NCBI GenBank assembly: GCA_964601575.1
Contig: CAZROA010000071.1
Coordinates: 1 to 22,107 of the forward strand
From: CAZKEG01 sp964601575
Lineage (GTDB): Bacteria; Desulfobacterota; Thermodesulfobacteria; Thermodesulfobacteriales; Thermodesulfatatoraceae
DNA length: 22,107 bases
Direction of reading: 5' to 3'
The notes under the pieces are model-generated. The model did not search any database. It saw nothing but the letters and a program-made list of their open reading frames with translations, and was not told the DNA's origin. A program made the translations under genes and the position numbers. This document shows positions 8,313 to 16,642 of this stretch, one piece after another. How positions within the stretch are numbered: position 1 is the stretch's first letter; each line of letters opens with the position of its first letter.

Positions 8313-8389
8313 TGGTGGGCCCACCTGGACTCGAACCAGGGACCTACCGGTTATGAGCCGGTGGCTCTAACCAGCTGAGCTATGGGCCC
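8313..8389 (-). tRNA. tRNA with CAU anticodon (Ile2 or elongator Met)
   Basis: A complete 77-nt cloverleaf with the CCA end encoded (8313-8315). The acceptor stem is GGGCCCA/TGGGCCC with discriminator A; the D arm contains AGCTCAG...GAGC, the anticodon stem is ACCGG/CCGGT around the loop CTCATAA (anticodon CAT at 8353-8355), and the T arm has CCTGG-TTCGAGT-CCAGG. A CAT anticodon in an elongator-type tRNA is either methionine or the minor isoleucine tRNA whose C34 is changed to lysidine by TilS. The C4-G69 and C5-G68 pairs in the acceptor stem are features of the isoleucine type, so I lean to Ile2, but sequence alone does not prove it. It is not initiator tRNA, because the first acceptor pair is a normal G-C. 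Confidence 0.95.
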
Positions 8390-8403
8390 ACGTTTTTTGC
8401 TTA

Positions 8404-8431
8404 AATGTAGCCTTTGAGTTTTTTTTGTCAA
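8404..8431 (-). promoter_or_regulatory. Sigma-70 type promoter for the tRNA gene
   Basis: A perfect -35 TTGACA (8426-8431) and a -10 TACATT (8404-8409) are separated by 16 bases on the minus strand. The expected start, near 8397, lies about eight bases before the mature tRNA 5' end, leaving a short leader for RNase P. Confidence 0.7.
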
Positions 8432-8508
8432 GGAAGCCTATCCCGAGGACCTAAAGATCCTCTTTATCATTAAAATTCGAACATTTTCGACTATTTACTT
8501 AAACATTA

Positions 8509-10203
8509 TTAGGGCTTGATAAAGCACCGTAGTTTTCGACTACGACTCGGATGACGAAGTTTACGCAAGGCCTTGGCTTCTATCTGTCGGATACGTTCCC
8601 TGGTAACGCTAAACTCACGCCCCACTTCTTCCAAGGTGTGTTCACCCCGCTCGCCTATGCCAAAACGCATGCGTAAGACCTTTTCTTCTCGGGGAGTAAG
8701 GGTGGCCAAGACCCGCCTCGTCTGTTCGATAAGACTCAGACTTACCGCCACCTGATCCGGTGAAGGGACCCGTGGGTCTTCGATAAAGTCGCCTAGGTGT
8801 GAGTCTTCGTCTTCACCGATGGGTGTTTCCAAGGAGATGGGTTCTTTGGCTATCTTTAAGATCTTACGGACCTTTTCTACCGGAAGATCCATCCGGGCGG
8901 CAATTTCTTCGGGAGTGGGCTCCTGGCCGGTCTCTTGATAGAGCTGAAGCGAAACGCGGACCAGTTTATTAATGGTCTCGATCATGTGGACCGGGATACG
9001 GATAGTCCGGGCTTGGTCGGCAATGGCCCGAGTGATGGCCTGTCTGATCCACCAGGTGGCGTAGGTGGAAAATTTGTAACCACGTCGATAATCGAATTTT
9101 TCTACGGCCTTCATCAGGCCGATGTTCCCTTCCTGGATCAGATCTAAGAATTGAAGCCCTCTTCCCGTATATTTTTTGGCGATGGAGACCACGAGCCGCA
9201 GGTTGGCCTTAACTAATTCTTCCTTGGCCCGTCGGGCCTTAAAAAGGCCTAATTCTACTTCTTGAGCTACCTGACGCAGGACCTTTACCTTAAGCCCTGT
9301 TTTTTCTTCGGCTTCTTTGATGGCCTTTTTGGCCAGGATATAACGGGCCCTGAGGTTCAAGAAGCGGTCCATGTTAAGCCCCAAGCGCTCAGCGGCCCGT
9401 TCTATTTCGGCAAAGTGGCCGTTGGTCCGTAGGAAATAGGCCGAGAGTCGAGGTAGAGAATGGCCGGATTCTTCTTCACAACGTTTGAATTCCCGATGAG
9501 CCCTCTTAACCGCTTCCCAGGCCTTAATGACCGGTGAGGTAAGTCGTTCAAGACAACGTTTATCCAGGCGTACTTGACAAAGATGCTCAAAGACTTCGGT
9601 GCGGATCTTGTTGATCCGTTGGCGTAGGCGGAGTCGAAGTCCTTTTTTAGTGGTGGTCAGACATTCTTTATCCAATTCTAAAATTTCCTGACAAAGGGCG
9701 TTGATTTCTTGGAGTAGCCCTCTAAGCCCTTGACTGCGTTCTTCGGCTACTTGTTCTTCCTCGCTGAAACAATCGTCAAGGTCGCGCACGATATCCCTGG
9801 GCCTCAGGGCGCCTTGGAAGAATTCTTCACAGATCTTTAAGATCTCGTGAATAGTGGCCCGGGCTCTTAGGGCTGCTTTGAGGGCTTGGTGTTCTCCCTC
9901 TTCGATGATTTTGGCCACGCGCACTTCGTCTTCCCGAGAAAGGAGTCTGGCCTGTCCCATCTCTTTTAGATAGAGCTTTACCGGATCAGAGCGGGAGATC
10001 TCTTCGATGACCTCTTCGGTGATCTCTACCTCTACCGTGGCCTTGGGTTCTTCAACCCGGGGCTTTATTTCCAAGCCCTCGATTAGTTCCGCTACTTCTT
10101 CCAATTGAGAAGTAAGCGGTTTCATGATGGAGAGATGCTTGATGGGTTGCTTATGCTCCTCAAGCCCCTCCATCTCCATTAAATCTTTTGTTAGGTCTGC
10201 CAT
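8509..10203 (-). CDS. rpoD: RNA polymerase primary sigma factor RpoD
   Basis: A 564-residue sigma-70 family housekeeping factor that directs RNA polymerase to -35/-10 promoters. Region 1.2 begins at DPVKLYLKEMG (73-83). A long charged non-conserved region covers about 110-320. Region 2 is very well conserved, with NLRLVVSIAKKYTGRGLQF (334-352) and the DNA-melting helix YATWWIRQAITRAI (381-394). Regions 3 and 4 follow, with the HTLEEVGREFSVTRERIRQIEAK type -35-binding helix-turn-helix near the end. Region 1.1 is short and acid-rich. The ATG is preceded by a strong G-rich ribosome binding site. It follows dnaG by 22 bases, as in the classical macromolecular-synthesis operon. Promoters in this window with TTGACA boxes agree with its family. 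Confidence 0.97.
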   Translation of the reverse strand: MADLTKDLMEMEGLEEHKQPIKHLSIMKPLTSQLEEVAELIEGLEIKPRVEEPKATVEVEITEEVIEEISRSDPVKLYLKEMGQARLLSREDEVRVAKIIEEGEHQALKAALRARATIHEILKICEEFFQGALRPRDIVRDLDDCFSEEEQVAEERSQGLRGLLQEINALCQEILELDKECLTTTKKGLRLRLRQRINKIRTEVFEHLCQVRLDKRCLERLTSPVIKAWEAVKRAHREFKRCEEESGHSLPRLSAYFLRTNGHFAEIERAAERLGLNMDRFLNLRARYILAKKAIKEAEEKTGLKVKVLRQVAQEVELGLFKARRAKEELVKANLRLVVSIAKKYTGRGLQFLDLIQEGNIGLMKAVEKFDYRRGYKFSTYATWWIRQAITRAIADQARTIRIPVHMIETINKLVRVSLQLYQETGQEPTPEEIAARMDLPVEKVRKILKIAKEPISLETPIGEDEDSHLGDFIEDPRVPSPDQVAVSLSLIEQTRRVLATLTPREEKVLRMRFGIGERGEHTLEEVGREFSVTRERIRQIEAKALRKLRHPSRSRKLRCFIKP

Positions 10204-10225
10204 AGCCCCCCTCCCCTGGTAAATT

Positions 10226-11953
10226 TTAAAGACCGCAGCGCAAATCTTGATATTCCCTGAGGAGACGTTTGGCCTCCTCTAGACGCCCTTCTTTCTCAGC
10301 CTCTCTAATGGCCTGAAGAAGGGCTTCAAGTTGCCCCCTTTTGCGGCGTCTGAGCAAACAGACCTTTATTTCCTCCGCCACCTTGGCTGGTGAGACTTCT
10401 TCAAAGGCCGGTGGCGAAAGGATGATCTCACTCACCAGGGCTTGGAGTTCCAAATCCTCAAAGGAGAGATCTTCTAAGGAAAAGGCCCCCCGAGTCTCTA
10501 CAAGATAGGCCACCTCTTTGAAGAGTCGTCGGTAGAGGTCATGGGTAAAGATTTCTTCCACCGCTTCCCGGTCGAATTCGGAGAAAAACTCTGGATGAAA
10601 GAGGAAGAACTCTAATACCGTACGTTCAAAATACCTGGCTTCCGAGGAGGTCTGGGGAGACTCTATCCGAAGACCTCCTTTGAGGCCTTTTTTGATGGAG
10701 GCCTCGGAGACCCCGGTTGCTTCTGCTAGCCGAGCTACATAGAGATCAAAGACCACCGGGTCTTTCAGGGCCTCAAAGATCGGTCGGAGTTCACGAATAA
10801 TGGCCACTCGCCCTTCCGGGGCCCTGGAAAATTTCTGCTCGAGGACCTTCAAGAGAAAGTCAAAGATGGGTAAGGCCCGCTCTTTTTCCTTCCAAAAGGC
10901 CCCCGGCCCAAACTTGCGCACGAAGGAATCAGGATCTTCATCTGGTGGCAGGGAGATTACCTTGGGAAAAAGACTTTCGTTTAAGAAAAGCGGTGCTGCC
11001 CGCATAGCCGCCTTTACGCCGGCTTCATCAGCGTCAAAGACCAGATACCAATCAGTGGCTAATCCCTTCATTACCCGCACATGTTGCGGAGTAAGGGCCG
11101 TGCCCAAGGTGGCCACTACTTCGCGCACTCCGACCTCATAAAGGGCGATGAGATCCAAATAGCCCTCGACCACAAAGCCGAAACCAGCCGAACGGATAAA
11201 GTTCTTGGTATGATAAAGGCCGTAAAGCAATTGCCCCTTATGATAGACTGCTGTTTCCGGGGTATTGAGATATTTGGGCTCTCCTTTGGCAATAACCCTC
11301 CCTCCGAAACCAGCTACTCGCCCTTGAATATCGTAGATGGGGAAGATGACCCGTTCGCGAAAGCGATCGTAGAAACTTCCGTCTTCTCGGGCGACCAAAA
11401 GTCCGGCCTCTTCAGCCAATTTTAGGTCTATCCCTGCCAACCTTAGATGAGAGGCCAGACTGTCATAGGAGGCCGGGGCATAGCCCAAGCCAAAGGTCTT
11501 GATGGTCTCTGGAGAGAGCCCACGGCTTTTGAGGTATTCTCTGGCCGGGGCTCCGCTTTGGGCTGCCCAAAACATCTGACTGAAGAAACGTTGAGCCCTT
11601 TCGTTCAAGCGGAAAAGGGCCTCTCTTTTGGCGGCCTTGGCCTTTTCCTGCGGGGAAAGCTCCCCTTCTTTGAGTTCGATACCATAACGACGAGCAAGCT
11701 CCTTAACCGCTTCGGCAAAGCTGATCTGATGAAATTTCATATAAAAGCCGATGACGTCTCCCCCGGCTCCGCAACCGAAACAATGAAAGATTTGGCGCTC
11801 TTCACTCACGGTAAACGAGGGTTTGCGGTCGCTGTGAAAGGGGCAAAGCCCGACATAATTTCGGCCCACCTTTTTTAAGGCCACATATTCTGAAACGATG
11901 TCTAAGATATTGGCAACTTCTTTGATCCGTTGCGCGGCTTCGCGGAGGCTCAC
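10226..11953 (-). CDS. dnaG: DNA primase DnaG
   Basis: A 575-residue bacterial primase, which makes RNA primers at the replication fork. The N-terminal zinc domain has Cys37, His40, Cys58 and Cys61 (CPFH...CFGC). The RNA polymerase core and TOPRIM fold follow, with the catalytic acidic motif VVEGYLDL and the VFDADEAG motif. The C-terminal part (about 430-575) is helical and corresponds to the DnaB helicase-interaction domain. The start is a GTG at 11953 that overlaps the mutS2 stop as GTGA, with AGGAGG just upstream, so the two genes are translationally coupled. It sits between mutS2 and rpoD in one transcription unit. Length and motif order are normal for the family. Confidence 0.97.
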   Translation of the reverse strand: MSLREAAQRIKEVANILDIVSEYVALKKVGRNYVGLCPFHSDRKPSFTVSEERQIFHCFGCGAGGDVIGFYMKFHQISFAEAVKELARRYGIELKEGELSPQEKAKAAKREALFRLNERAQRFFSQMFWAAQSGAPAREYLKSRGLSPETIKTFGLGYAPASYDSLASHLRLAGIDLKLAEEAGLLVAREDGSFYDRFRERVIFPIYDIQGRVAGFGGRVIAKGEPKYLNTPETAVYHKGQLLYGLYHTKNFIRSAGFGFVVEGYLDLIALYEVGVREVVATLGTALTPQHVRVMKGLATDWYLVFDADEAGVKAAMRAAPLFLNESLFPKVISLPPDEDPDSFVRKFGPGAFWKEKERALPIFDFLLKVLEQKFSRAPEGRVAIIRELRPIFEALKDPVVFDLYVARLAEATGVSEASIKKGLKGGLRIESPQTSSEARYFERTVLEFFLFHPEFFSEFDREAVEEIFTHDLYRRLFKEVAYLVETRGAFSLEDLSFEDLELQALVSEIILSPPAFEEVSPAKVAEEIKVCLLRRRKRGQLEALLQAIREAEKEGRLEEAKRLLREYQDLRCGL

Positions 11954-14277
11954 GCCTGCTCCTCCTGAGTGGCCAATTCGACCACGGTAATGGCGTCACC
12001 TCCCTCAAATATTTCCCCAGCACGGATGCGAGCCACCTGTCTATGCGCCGCCAAGTATTCTCTTACGGCACGCATCAACCGTCCGGTACCCAGGCCATGG
12101 ATCACCGTAAGTCTTGATTGACCAGAGAGAAAGGCCCGGTCGATATACTTGTCTAAGACTTCAAGGGCCTCGTCTACGGTGAGGCCGATGAGATTTATGC
12201 TCGTGGGAACGTCCTTTTCGGCCTGAATGGAGAAAGAGGTCTTTTTCGGACGACCTTCCTCGGGCAAGACGATCAGATCGTCAAGGGCCACCTCTACCTT
12301 AAAGGGACCCAACTGAACTTCAACTACCTTCTCCCTCACCCGAAGGACTCGCCCTTCTTGCTCCAAACCTTTTAGCTTTACTCTGGCCCCAGGCCTTACC
12401 GGACCAGCAGAAGGTGCCTCGGGCAAGATTTCCTTAACTTTGTGCCGAAGGAACTTGGTAAATTCCTCTCTGGCTCGACGAAGACCCAGTTCACGGGAAG
12501 AGACTTTTTCAGTAAGATGTCTAAATTCTTCTTCAAGCTGTCTGAGACGCTGCTGGTATTCGGCCCGAAGGCGTGCTTCTTCTCTTTCTAGGGTAGCCTT
12601 AAGCCGAGTCTCTTCCTCGAGGAGTCGCCTTCTTTCGACCTTAAGGGCCTCCCGTTCCTTACCTAAGGCTTTACGTTCGGCCTCAAGGTTTTCTAAAGAG
12701 AAACGCAAAGATTCAAGGACCTGTTTAAAGGTCTCATCACTTCCGCCAATAAATTCTTGGGCCCGAGAGATAATTTCTTCAGGAAGCCCCAAACGCTTAG
12801 CCAGAGAAAGCCCGCGCGAAAGCCCGGAGACCCCATAAGCCAGACGATAGGTAGGCTCTCCAGTCTCTTCGTCAAAGCTCACAGAGACGGGGAGGATCTC
12901 TGGCCGACTAAAGGAGAAGGCCTTTAAGACCTCGTAATGGGTGGTGGCCAAGACCCGAGCCCCGGTGCCGATCAAGCGTTCGAGGACCGCCATCCCTAGG
13001 GCTGCCCCTTCCGCAGGATCAGTCCCCCGCCCAATCTCGTCGATCAAGAAGAGCTTTCGTGGGCCAGCAGAATCCAAGATTTCTCGCAAACGCCGAATAT
13101 GGGCCGAAAAGGTGCTTTCATCTTGAGAAAGATCCTGCTCGTCGCCGATATCTACCAAAATCTCTTCGAAGACAGGGAGAGTACTATCAGGTGAGGCCGG
13201 AATAGGAATAGCGGCCTGGGTCATCAGACAAAGGAGGCCCACGGTCTTTAAGGCCACCGTCTTTCCACCAAGATTAGGCCCGCTGATGATGACGATAGGC
13301 CTTTCCAATGGGAAATGAAAGTCGTTTCGGACCACCTTGCGCCCGGAAAGGAGGAGCAGTGGATGAGCGGCGTTGAGCAGCCGGATCTCTCCTTCGGGCA
13401 CCACTTCTGGTAAGGCCCCGGAGATCCTCTCGCCAAAGACGGCTCTGGCTTCAAGACTGTCTATCTCGGCGATGATCTCTTCTAGGGTGAAGAGATCATC
13501 CTTGAATTCTAAGATCCTTCGGGTAAGGGCTTCTAAGAGACGCCTTATTTCGCGTCCTTCTTCAAGACGCAAAGACTCTATCTCGTTGGCCAGGGGGATG
13601 ATCTCTGCAGGTTCAATATAGACCGTGGCTCCGCTGGCCGAGGTATCGTGAAGGATGCCAGGCAACCGGTGCTTGGCCTCGGCCCGGAGCGGAAGGACGT
13701 ATCGACCACGGCGCTTGGTGATTAGCTCTTCTTGGAGCCAACCGGCTCGAGAGGCTTTCTCTAGGGTCTTTTTGAGGCGTTCCTTGAGGGTCTTTTCCGT
13801 GGTTGCTATCCGTCTGCGGATAGAATGAAGCCTCTCACTGGCCTTGTCTCGAACTCTGGAACCGTCTTTTTCGATGATTCGGTCGATATGGCCGATGAGT
13901 TCGGAAAATTCTCCAAGGCCGGATAGAAGGCCCTTTAAACGGGGTAAGGGAAGGCCTTTTACGTGATTTTTTAAGGCCTTAAAGGTCAAGAGATACTGTC
14001 TTATGAGATGAATTTCTTCGGGACGAAGGACCTGCCCCCGGGCTGCACCTTTTAGGAGAGGGCTTATGGCCTTTAGTTCAGGCAACGGAAAACGACCTCG
14101 CTCGGCAAGCAACCGCCGCGCTTCTTCCACCTTGGCAATTTCGTGTTGGATGGCGGAAAAATCGGTTTGGGGGTGAAGAAAACGAAGCCTCTCCCTTCCT
14201 GGTTCGGTCCGGGCCTCTTCTAAGAGAAAGGCCTGAATCTGATCAAATTCGAGTTTTTGTAAGGAAATGGCCTTCAT
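11950..14277 (-). CDS. mutS2: Endonuclease MutS2
   Basis: A 775-residue MutS2 protein, which limits homologous recombination and in some bacteria rescues collided ribosomes. It has the MutS core without the mismatch-reading N-terminal domain. Walker A GPNLGGKT is at residues 333-340, followed by the DLSQDESTFSAH motif, Walker B LFLIDEIGRGTDP and a DxxH-type 'ATTHYE'. A long coiled coil rich in Glu/Arg follows (about 515-610), and the C-terminal Smr nuclease domain (about 690-775) has INLIGLTVDEAL and HGLGTGRLMRAV. I chose the ATG at 14277, giving MKAISLQKLEFDQI as expected for MutS2; an in-frame TTG at 14322 would add 15 unlikely residues. Its ribosome binding site is poor. It is inserted between rpsU and dnaG. 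Confidence 0.94.
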   Translation of the reverse strand: MKAISLQKLEFDQIQAFLLEEARTEPGRERLRFLHPQTDFSAIQHEIAKVEEARRLLAERGRFPLPELKAISPLLKGAARGQVLRPEEIHLIRQYLLTFKALKNHVKGLPLPRLKGLLSGLGEFSELIGHIDRIIEKDGSRVRDKASERLHSIRRRIATTEKTLKERLKKTLEKASRAGWLQEELITKRRGRYVLPLRAEAKHRLPGILHDTSASGATVYIEPAEIIPLANEIESLRLEEGREIRRLLEALTRRILEFKDDLFTLEEIIAEIDSLEARAVFGERISGALPEVVPEGEIRLLNAAHPLLLLSGRKVVRNDFHFPLERPIVIISGPNLGGKTVALKTVGLLCLMTQAAIPIPASPDSTLPVFEEILVDIGDEQDLSQDESTFSAHIRRLREILDSAGPRKLFLIDEIGRGTDPAEGAALGMAVLERLIGTGARVLATTHYEVLKAFSFSRPEILPVSVSFDEETGEPTYRLAYGVSGLSRGLSLAKRLGLPEEIISRAQEFIGGSDETFKQVLESLRFSLENLEAERKALGKEREALKVERRRLLEEETRLKATLEREEARLRAEYQQRLRQLEEEFRHLTEKVSSRELGLRRAREEFTKFLRHKVKEILPEAPSAGPVRPGARVKLKGLEQEGRVLRVREKVVEVQLGPFKVEVALDDLIVLPEEGRPKKTSFSIQAEKDVPTSINLIGLTVDEALEVLDKYIDRAFLSGQSRLTVIHGLGTGRLMRAVREYLAAHRQVARIRAGEIFEGGDAITVVELATQEEQA

Positions 14278-14349
14278 GCCATGAAAAAGACTTAATAAAC
14301 CCCCATTCCGAAAAGGGATCAAAATCCAACACTATAACTAGGGAGGTAC

Positions 14350-14420
14350 AAAAAAGCCCGGATTTCACTCAATTTTTTAATATTCATTGTTGTTTTTATT
14401 TGAAACTTGAAATCCGGGCT
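14350..14420 (-). terminator. Large stem-loop terminator after rpsU
   Basis: A perfect 13-base inverted repeat, AGCCCGGATTTCA (14355-14367) and TGAAATCCGGGCT (14408-14420), flanks a very AT-rich 40-base loop. On the minus strand the stem is followed by a run of T, so it reads as an intrinsic terminator or attenuator directly after the rpsU stop and about 70 bases before mutS2. The long loop is unusual. Partial read-through could set the ratio of S21 to MutS2, primase and sigma factor. Confidence 0.7.
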
Positions 14421-14438
14421 CACGGGTGAAACAAACCT

Positions 14439-14642
14439 TTAGTCATACTGTTTCATTCTCTTAAGGCGCTTAAGCAGTCTTTTGCGGGCTGCCATTAGTT
14501 TCTTTTTTCGACGAACACTGGGTTTTTCGTAATATTCCCTCTTTTTGATCTCGGAAAGAATACCCGCCTTTTCACACATCTTCTTGAAGCGTTTAAGCGC
14601 CTGCTCAAAAGGCTCATCTTCGCGAACGATAACTCCAGGCAA
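14439..14642 (-). CDS. rpsU: 30S ribosomal protein bS21
   Basis: A 67-residue, strongly basic protein with the bS21 signature: MPGVIVREDEPFEQALKRFK at the start, then CEKAGILSEIKKREYYEKPS and a lysine/arginine-rich C terminus. bS21 sits on the 30S platform near the anti-Shine-Dalgarno sequence and helps initiation. The start is a TTG at 14642, supported by a G-rich ribosome binding site (GGAGGGAGGGAG) five bases upstream and by the expected Met-Pro opening; no ATG is available. It is the first gene of the macromolecular-synthesis operon, with a clear promoter upstream and a stem-loop terminator or attenuator downstream. Confidence 0.95.
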   Translation of the reverse strand: MPGVIVREDEPFEQALKRFKKMCEKAGILSEIKKREYYEKPSVRRKKKLMAARKRLLKRLKRMKQYD

Positions 14643-14678
14643 ACAGACTCCCTCCCTCCGTATAATTTGTAATTATTG

Positions 14679-14707
14679 AACATATTAGCATTGCCAAGAC
14701 CTGTCAA
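14679..14707 (-). promoter_or_regulatory. Sigma-70 type promoter of rpsU
   Basis: On the minus strand a perfect -35 TTGACA (14702-14707) and a -10 TATGTT (14679-14684) are separated by 17 bases. The leader then contains a small palindrome (ATAATT-ACA-AATTAT, 14662-14676) before the strong ribosome binding site. This promoter probably drives rpsU and, by read-through, mutS2-dnaG-rpoD. Confidence 0.75.
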
Positions 14708-14740
14708 CCGCTATGGGAGCATAAAATGAGGATTCATTCA

Positions 14741-15169
14741 TTATTGATTCTCAGACTCTGCTTGATGTAAAAGACCTTCCAAATGTTTCAAAATATGGGC
14801 CGGAAATTTAGTCAGCCGCCCCTGTCGAGTTACCGGAGCATGGATGGTAAAACCTTCGGTAAGTAAACGTTTATCTCGATAAATAGCATAGTTAAACTTT
14901 ACTTTATGGGGCTTTAGCTCCGTCAAATAGGTCTCGATCTCGACCAGGTCATCGTAACGTGCCGGCGCTCGATAACGGATATAGGCCTCGACCACTGGTA
15001 AAATAATTTCTTCTTGTTCTTCGATTTCTCGATAGGTAAGCCCTGAGACCCGAAGGAGCTCGGTGCGGCCTATCTCAAAGAGGCGCAAGTAAGTACCGTA
15101 ATAGACCACACCTCCACAATCGGTGTCGCCGTAGATGATACGGTAGGTAACTTTTGCTATCTTTCCCAT
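14741..15169 (-). CDS. ybgC: Acyl-CoA thioesterase, YbgC/4HBT hotdog family
   Basis: A 142-residue single hotdog-fold enzyme that hydrolyses acyl-CoA (or acyl-carrier protein) thioesters in the cytoplasm. The N-terminal family signature is clear: YGDTDCGGVVYYGTYLRLFE followed by GRTELLR, with the catalytic Asp in DTDCGGVVYY. The central strand 'ARYDDLVEIET' is also typical. Length is normal. In many bacteria YbgC belongs to the Tol-Pal cluster, but no tol genes are next to it here; instead it lies upstream of rpsU and is divergent from rsmB with only 49 bases between the start codons. No Shine-Dalgarno sequence is seen, and the predicted transcript leader is only a few bases long. The exact acyl substrate is unknown. 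Confidence 0.88.
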   Translation of the reverse strand: MGKIAKVTYRIIYGDTDCGGVVYYGTYLRLFEIGRTELLRVSGLTYREIEEQEEIILPVVEAYIRYRAPARYDDLVEIETYLTELKPHKVKFNYAIYRDKRLLTEGFTIHAPVTRQGRLTKFPAHILKHLEGLLHQAESENQ

Positions 15170-15181
15170 AGGGTAGGGACA

Positions 15182-15209
15182 AACATACTCGAAAGAGGAG
15201 GGCTTTCAA
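15182..15209 (-). promoter_or_regulatory. Putative promoter of the ybgC-type gene
   Basis: On the minus strand TTGAAA (15204-15209) and TATGTT (15182-15187) are separated by 16 bases. Transcription should begin near 15175, only about six bases before the ATG at 15169, which fits with the missing ribosome binding site. The -35 box overlaps the ribosome binding site of the divergent rsmB gene. Confidence 0.45.
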
Positions 15210-15218
15210 GGAGGAAAG

Positions 15219-16583
15219 ATGCCCAAACTGCCTAAACGCAATCCGCGGGCCATGGCCCTCAAGGTACTGATTCGCTGGGAGACCAAAAAACCCTTACTTG
15301 ATGAGGTCCTTTCTGAAGTCCTTGAAAAGAGCGTACTCCCCGATCCGAGAGACCAGGGATTGGTGGCGGAATTGATCAATGGTGTTGTACGTCATCTCTC
15401 TCTCATTGATTACTATCTTTCACGGGTCAGCCGCAAACCTTTAGAAAAAATGGATCCCGAGGTGCGAAATGCCCTGCGTCTCGGGGCCTATCAGATAATG
15501 TTTACCCGCATTCCTCCTTCAGCAGCGGTCAATGAGACGGTAAAGATCCTAAAACGCCGCCGTGGGACCTGGATTATCGGCTTTGTCAACGCTGTTTTGC
15601 GTGAATTGGCCGAAAAATGGGAAAAAATAAATCTCCCTCCCAGAGAGATGGACCTTGTCGGCCATCTCTGTGTGACCTATTCTTATCCCCGTTGGATGGT
15701 GGAAAGATGGCTCTCTCTCTTTGGTCCAGAAGAGACCGAAGCCCTCCTCCGCGCCGGTAATGAACGCCCCACCTTGGTGGTCAGGGCCAATACCATGCGG
15801 GTCTCTCGAGATCAGCTCTTGATTTATCTTAAGGCCGAGATCCCTGAAGTCGCCGCCTGCCGATATAGTCCAGACGGCCTTATCCTCCATGGCTTTCAGG
15901 GACGGATCACCAATCTTCGAGCCTTTAAAGTGGGCTGGCTTCAGGTTCAAGACGAGGCCAGCCAGTTAGTGAGTTATTTGCTTGCCCCTCGACCGGGAGA
16001 ACGTATCCTCGACGCCTGTGCCGGGGTGGGCGGAAAGAGTACCCATTTGGGACAGATGATGCGCAATACTGGGCGGATCTACGCCCTTGATCTCTACCCA
16101 TGGCGTTTGGAACGCCTCAAGGAAAACGCCAAACGTCTAGGGATCACGAATATAGAGGTCATGGCCGCCGATGCCACCAAGGCCATAGAGAGGTTAGGGG
16201 GGCAATTCTTTGACCGCATCTTGATTGACGCCCCGTGTACCGGCACAGGGGTCATCCGTCGCCATCCAGATATCAAGTGGGCTCGGAGTCCCAAGGATCT
16301 TAAAGAAGTCCCGGAAAGACAACTAGCCCTTCTTACCTCCTTGGCCCCTTTACTCAAAAAAGGCGGGGTGATGGTCTATGCCACCTGTAGCCTGGAACCG
16401 GAAGAAAACGAAGAGGTGGTGGCCAAATTTCTTGAAAAGACAAATTTTGTCTTGGAAAAGGCCCATCAGTTTCTTCCAGAGCCAGCGCGGGCGTTAGTTG
16501 ACGAGCAAGGTTTTATGCGTACCTACCCCCATCGTCACGATTTAGATGGCTTTTTTGCCGCGCGCTTTCGAAAGAAGGGATAA
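15219..16583 (+). CDS. rsmB: 16S rRNA (cytosine-967-C5) methyltransferase RsmB
   Basis: A 454-residue rRNA methyltransferase that uses S-adenosylmethionine to methylate C967 of 16S rRNA. The N-terminal NusB-like RNA-binding domain (about 10-135) ends in 'FVNAVLREL'. The Rossmann domain has SAM motif I DACAGVGGKSTHL (265-277), the acidic loop 'ALDLYPWRLERL', the motif IV DAPCTGTGVIRRHPDIKW with Cys340, and the motif VI ATCSLEPEENEE with Cys390, the catalytic nucleophile. A strong ribosome binding site (AAGGAGGAAAG) precedes the ATG. It is divergent from the thioesterase gene. The NusB-like domain separates it from RsmF/NOL1 relatives, so the name is fairly secure. Confidence 0.94.
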   Translation: MPKLPKRNPRAMALKVLIRWETKKPLLDEVLSEVLEKSVLPDPRDQGLVAELINGVVRHLSLIDYYLSRVSRKPLEKMDPEVRNALRLGAYQIMFTRIPPSAAVNETVKILKRRRGTWIIGFVNAVLRELAEKWEKINLPPREMDLVGHLCVTYSYPRWMVERWLSLFGPEETEALLRAGNERPTLVVRANTMRVSRDQLLIYLKAEIPEVAACRYSPDGLILHGFQGRITNLRAFKVGWLQVQDEASQLVSYLLAPRPGERILDACAGVGGKSTHLGQMMRNTGRIYALDLYPWRLERLKENAKRLGITNIEVMAADATKAIERLGGQFFDRILIDAPCTGTGVIRRHPDIKWARSPKDLKEVPERQLALLTSLAPLLKKGGVMVYATCSLEPEENEEVVAKFLEKTNFVLEKAHQFLPEPARALVDEQGFMRTYPHRHDLDGFFAARFRKKG

Positions 16584-16587
16584 GGAT

Positions 16588-16616
16588 TTGCCTCTGTTTT
16601 TAAGTTCGAATACTAT
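16588..16616 (+). promoter_or_regulatory. Putative promoter of the YkgJ-type gene
   Basis: TTGCCT (16588-16593) and TACTAT (16611-16616) are separated by exactly 17 bases, just after the rsmB stop. The start would be near 16623, about 20 bases before the ATG and upstream of its AAGGGGG ribosome binding site. Each box matches consensus at four of six positions. Confidence 0.45.
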
Positions 16617-16642
16617 GATAGGAAATCCAAAAGGGGGTCTTT

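Noticed and set aside
8445..8462. GAGGA/TCCTC hairpin downstream of rpoD as a terminator.
   Set aside because: Only five base pairs and no T run follows on the minus strand.
14278..14322. Longer MutS2 start at the TTG 14322.
   Set aside because: The extra 15 residues do not resemble the family, and the ATG at 14277 gives the usual MutS2 N terminus.
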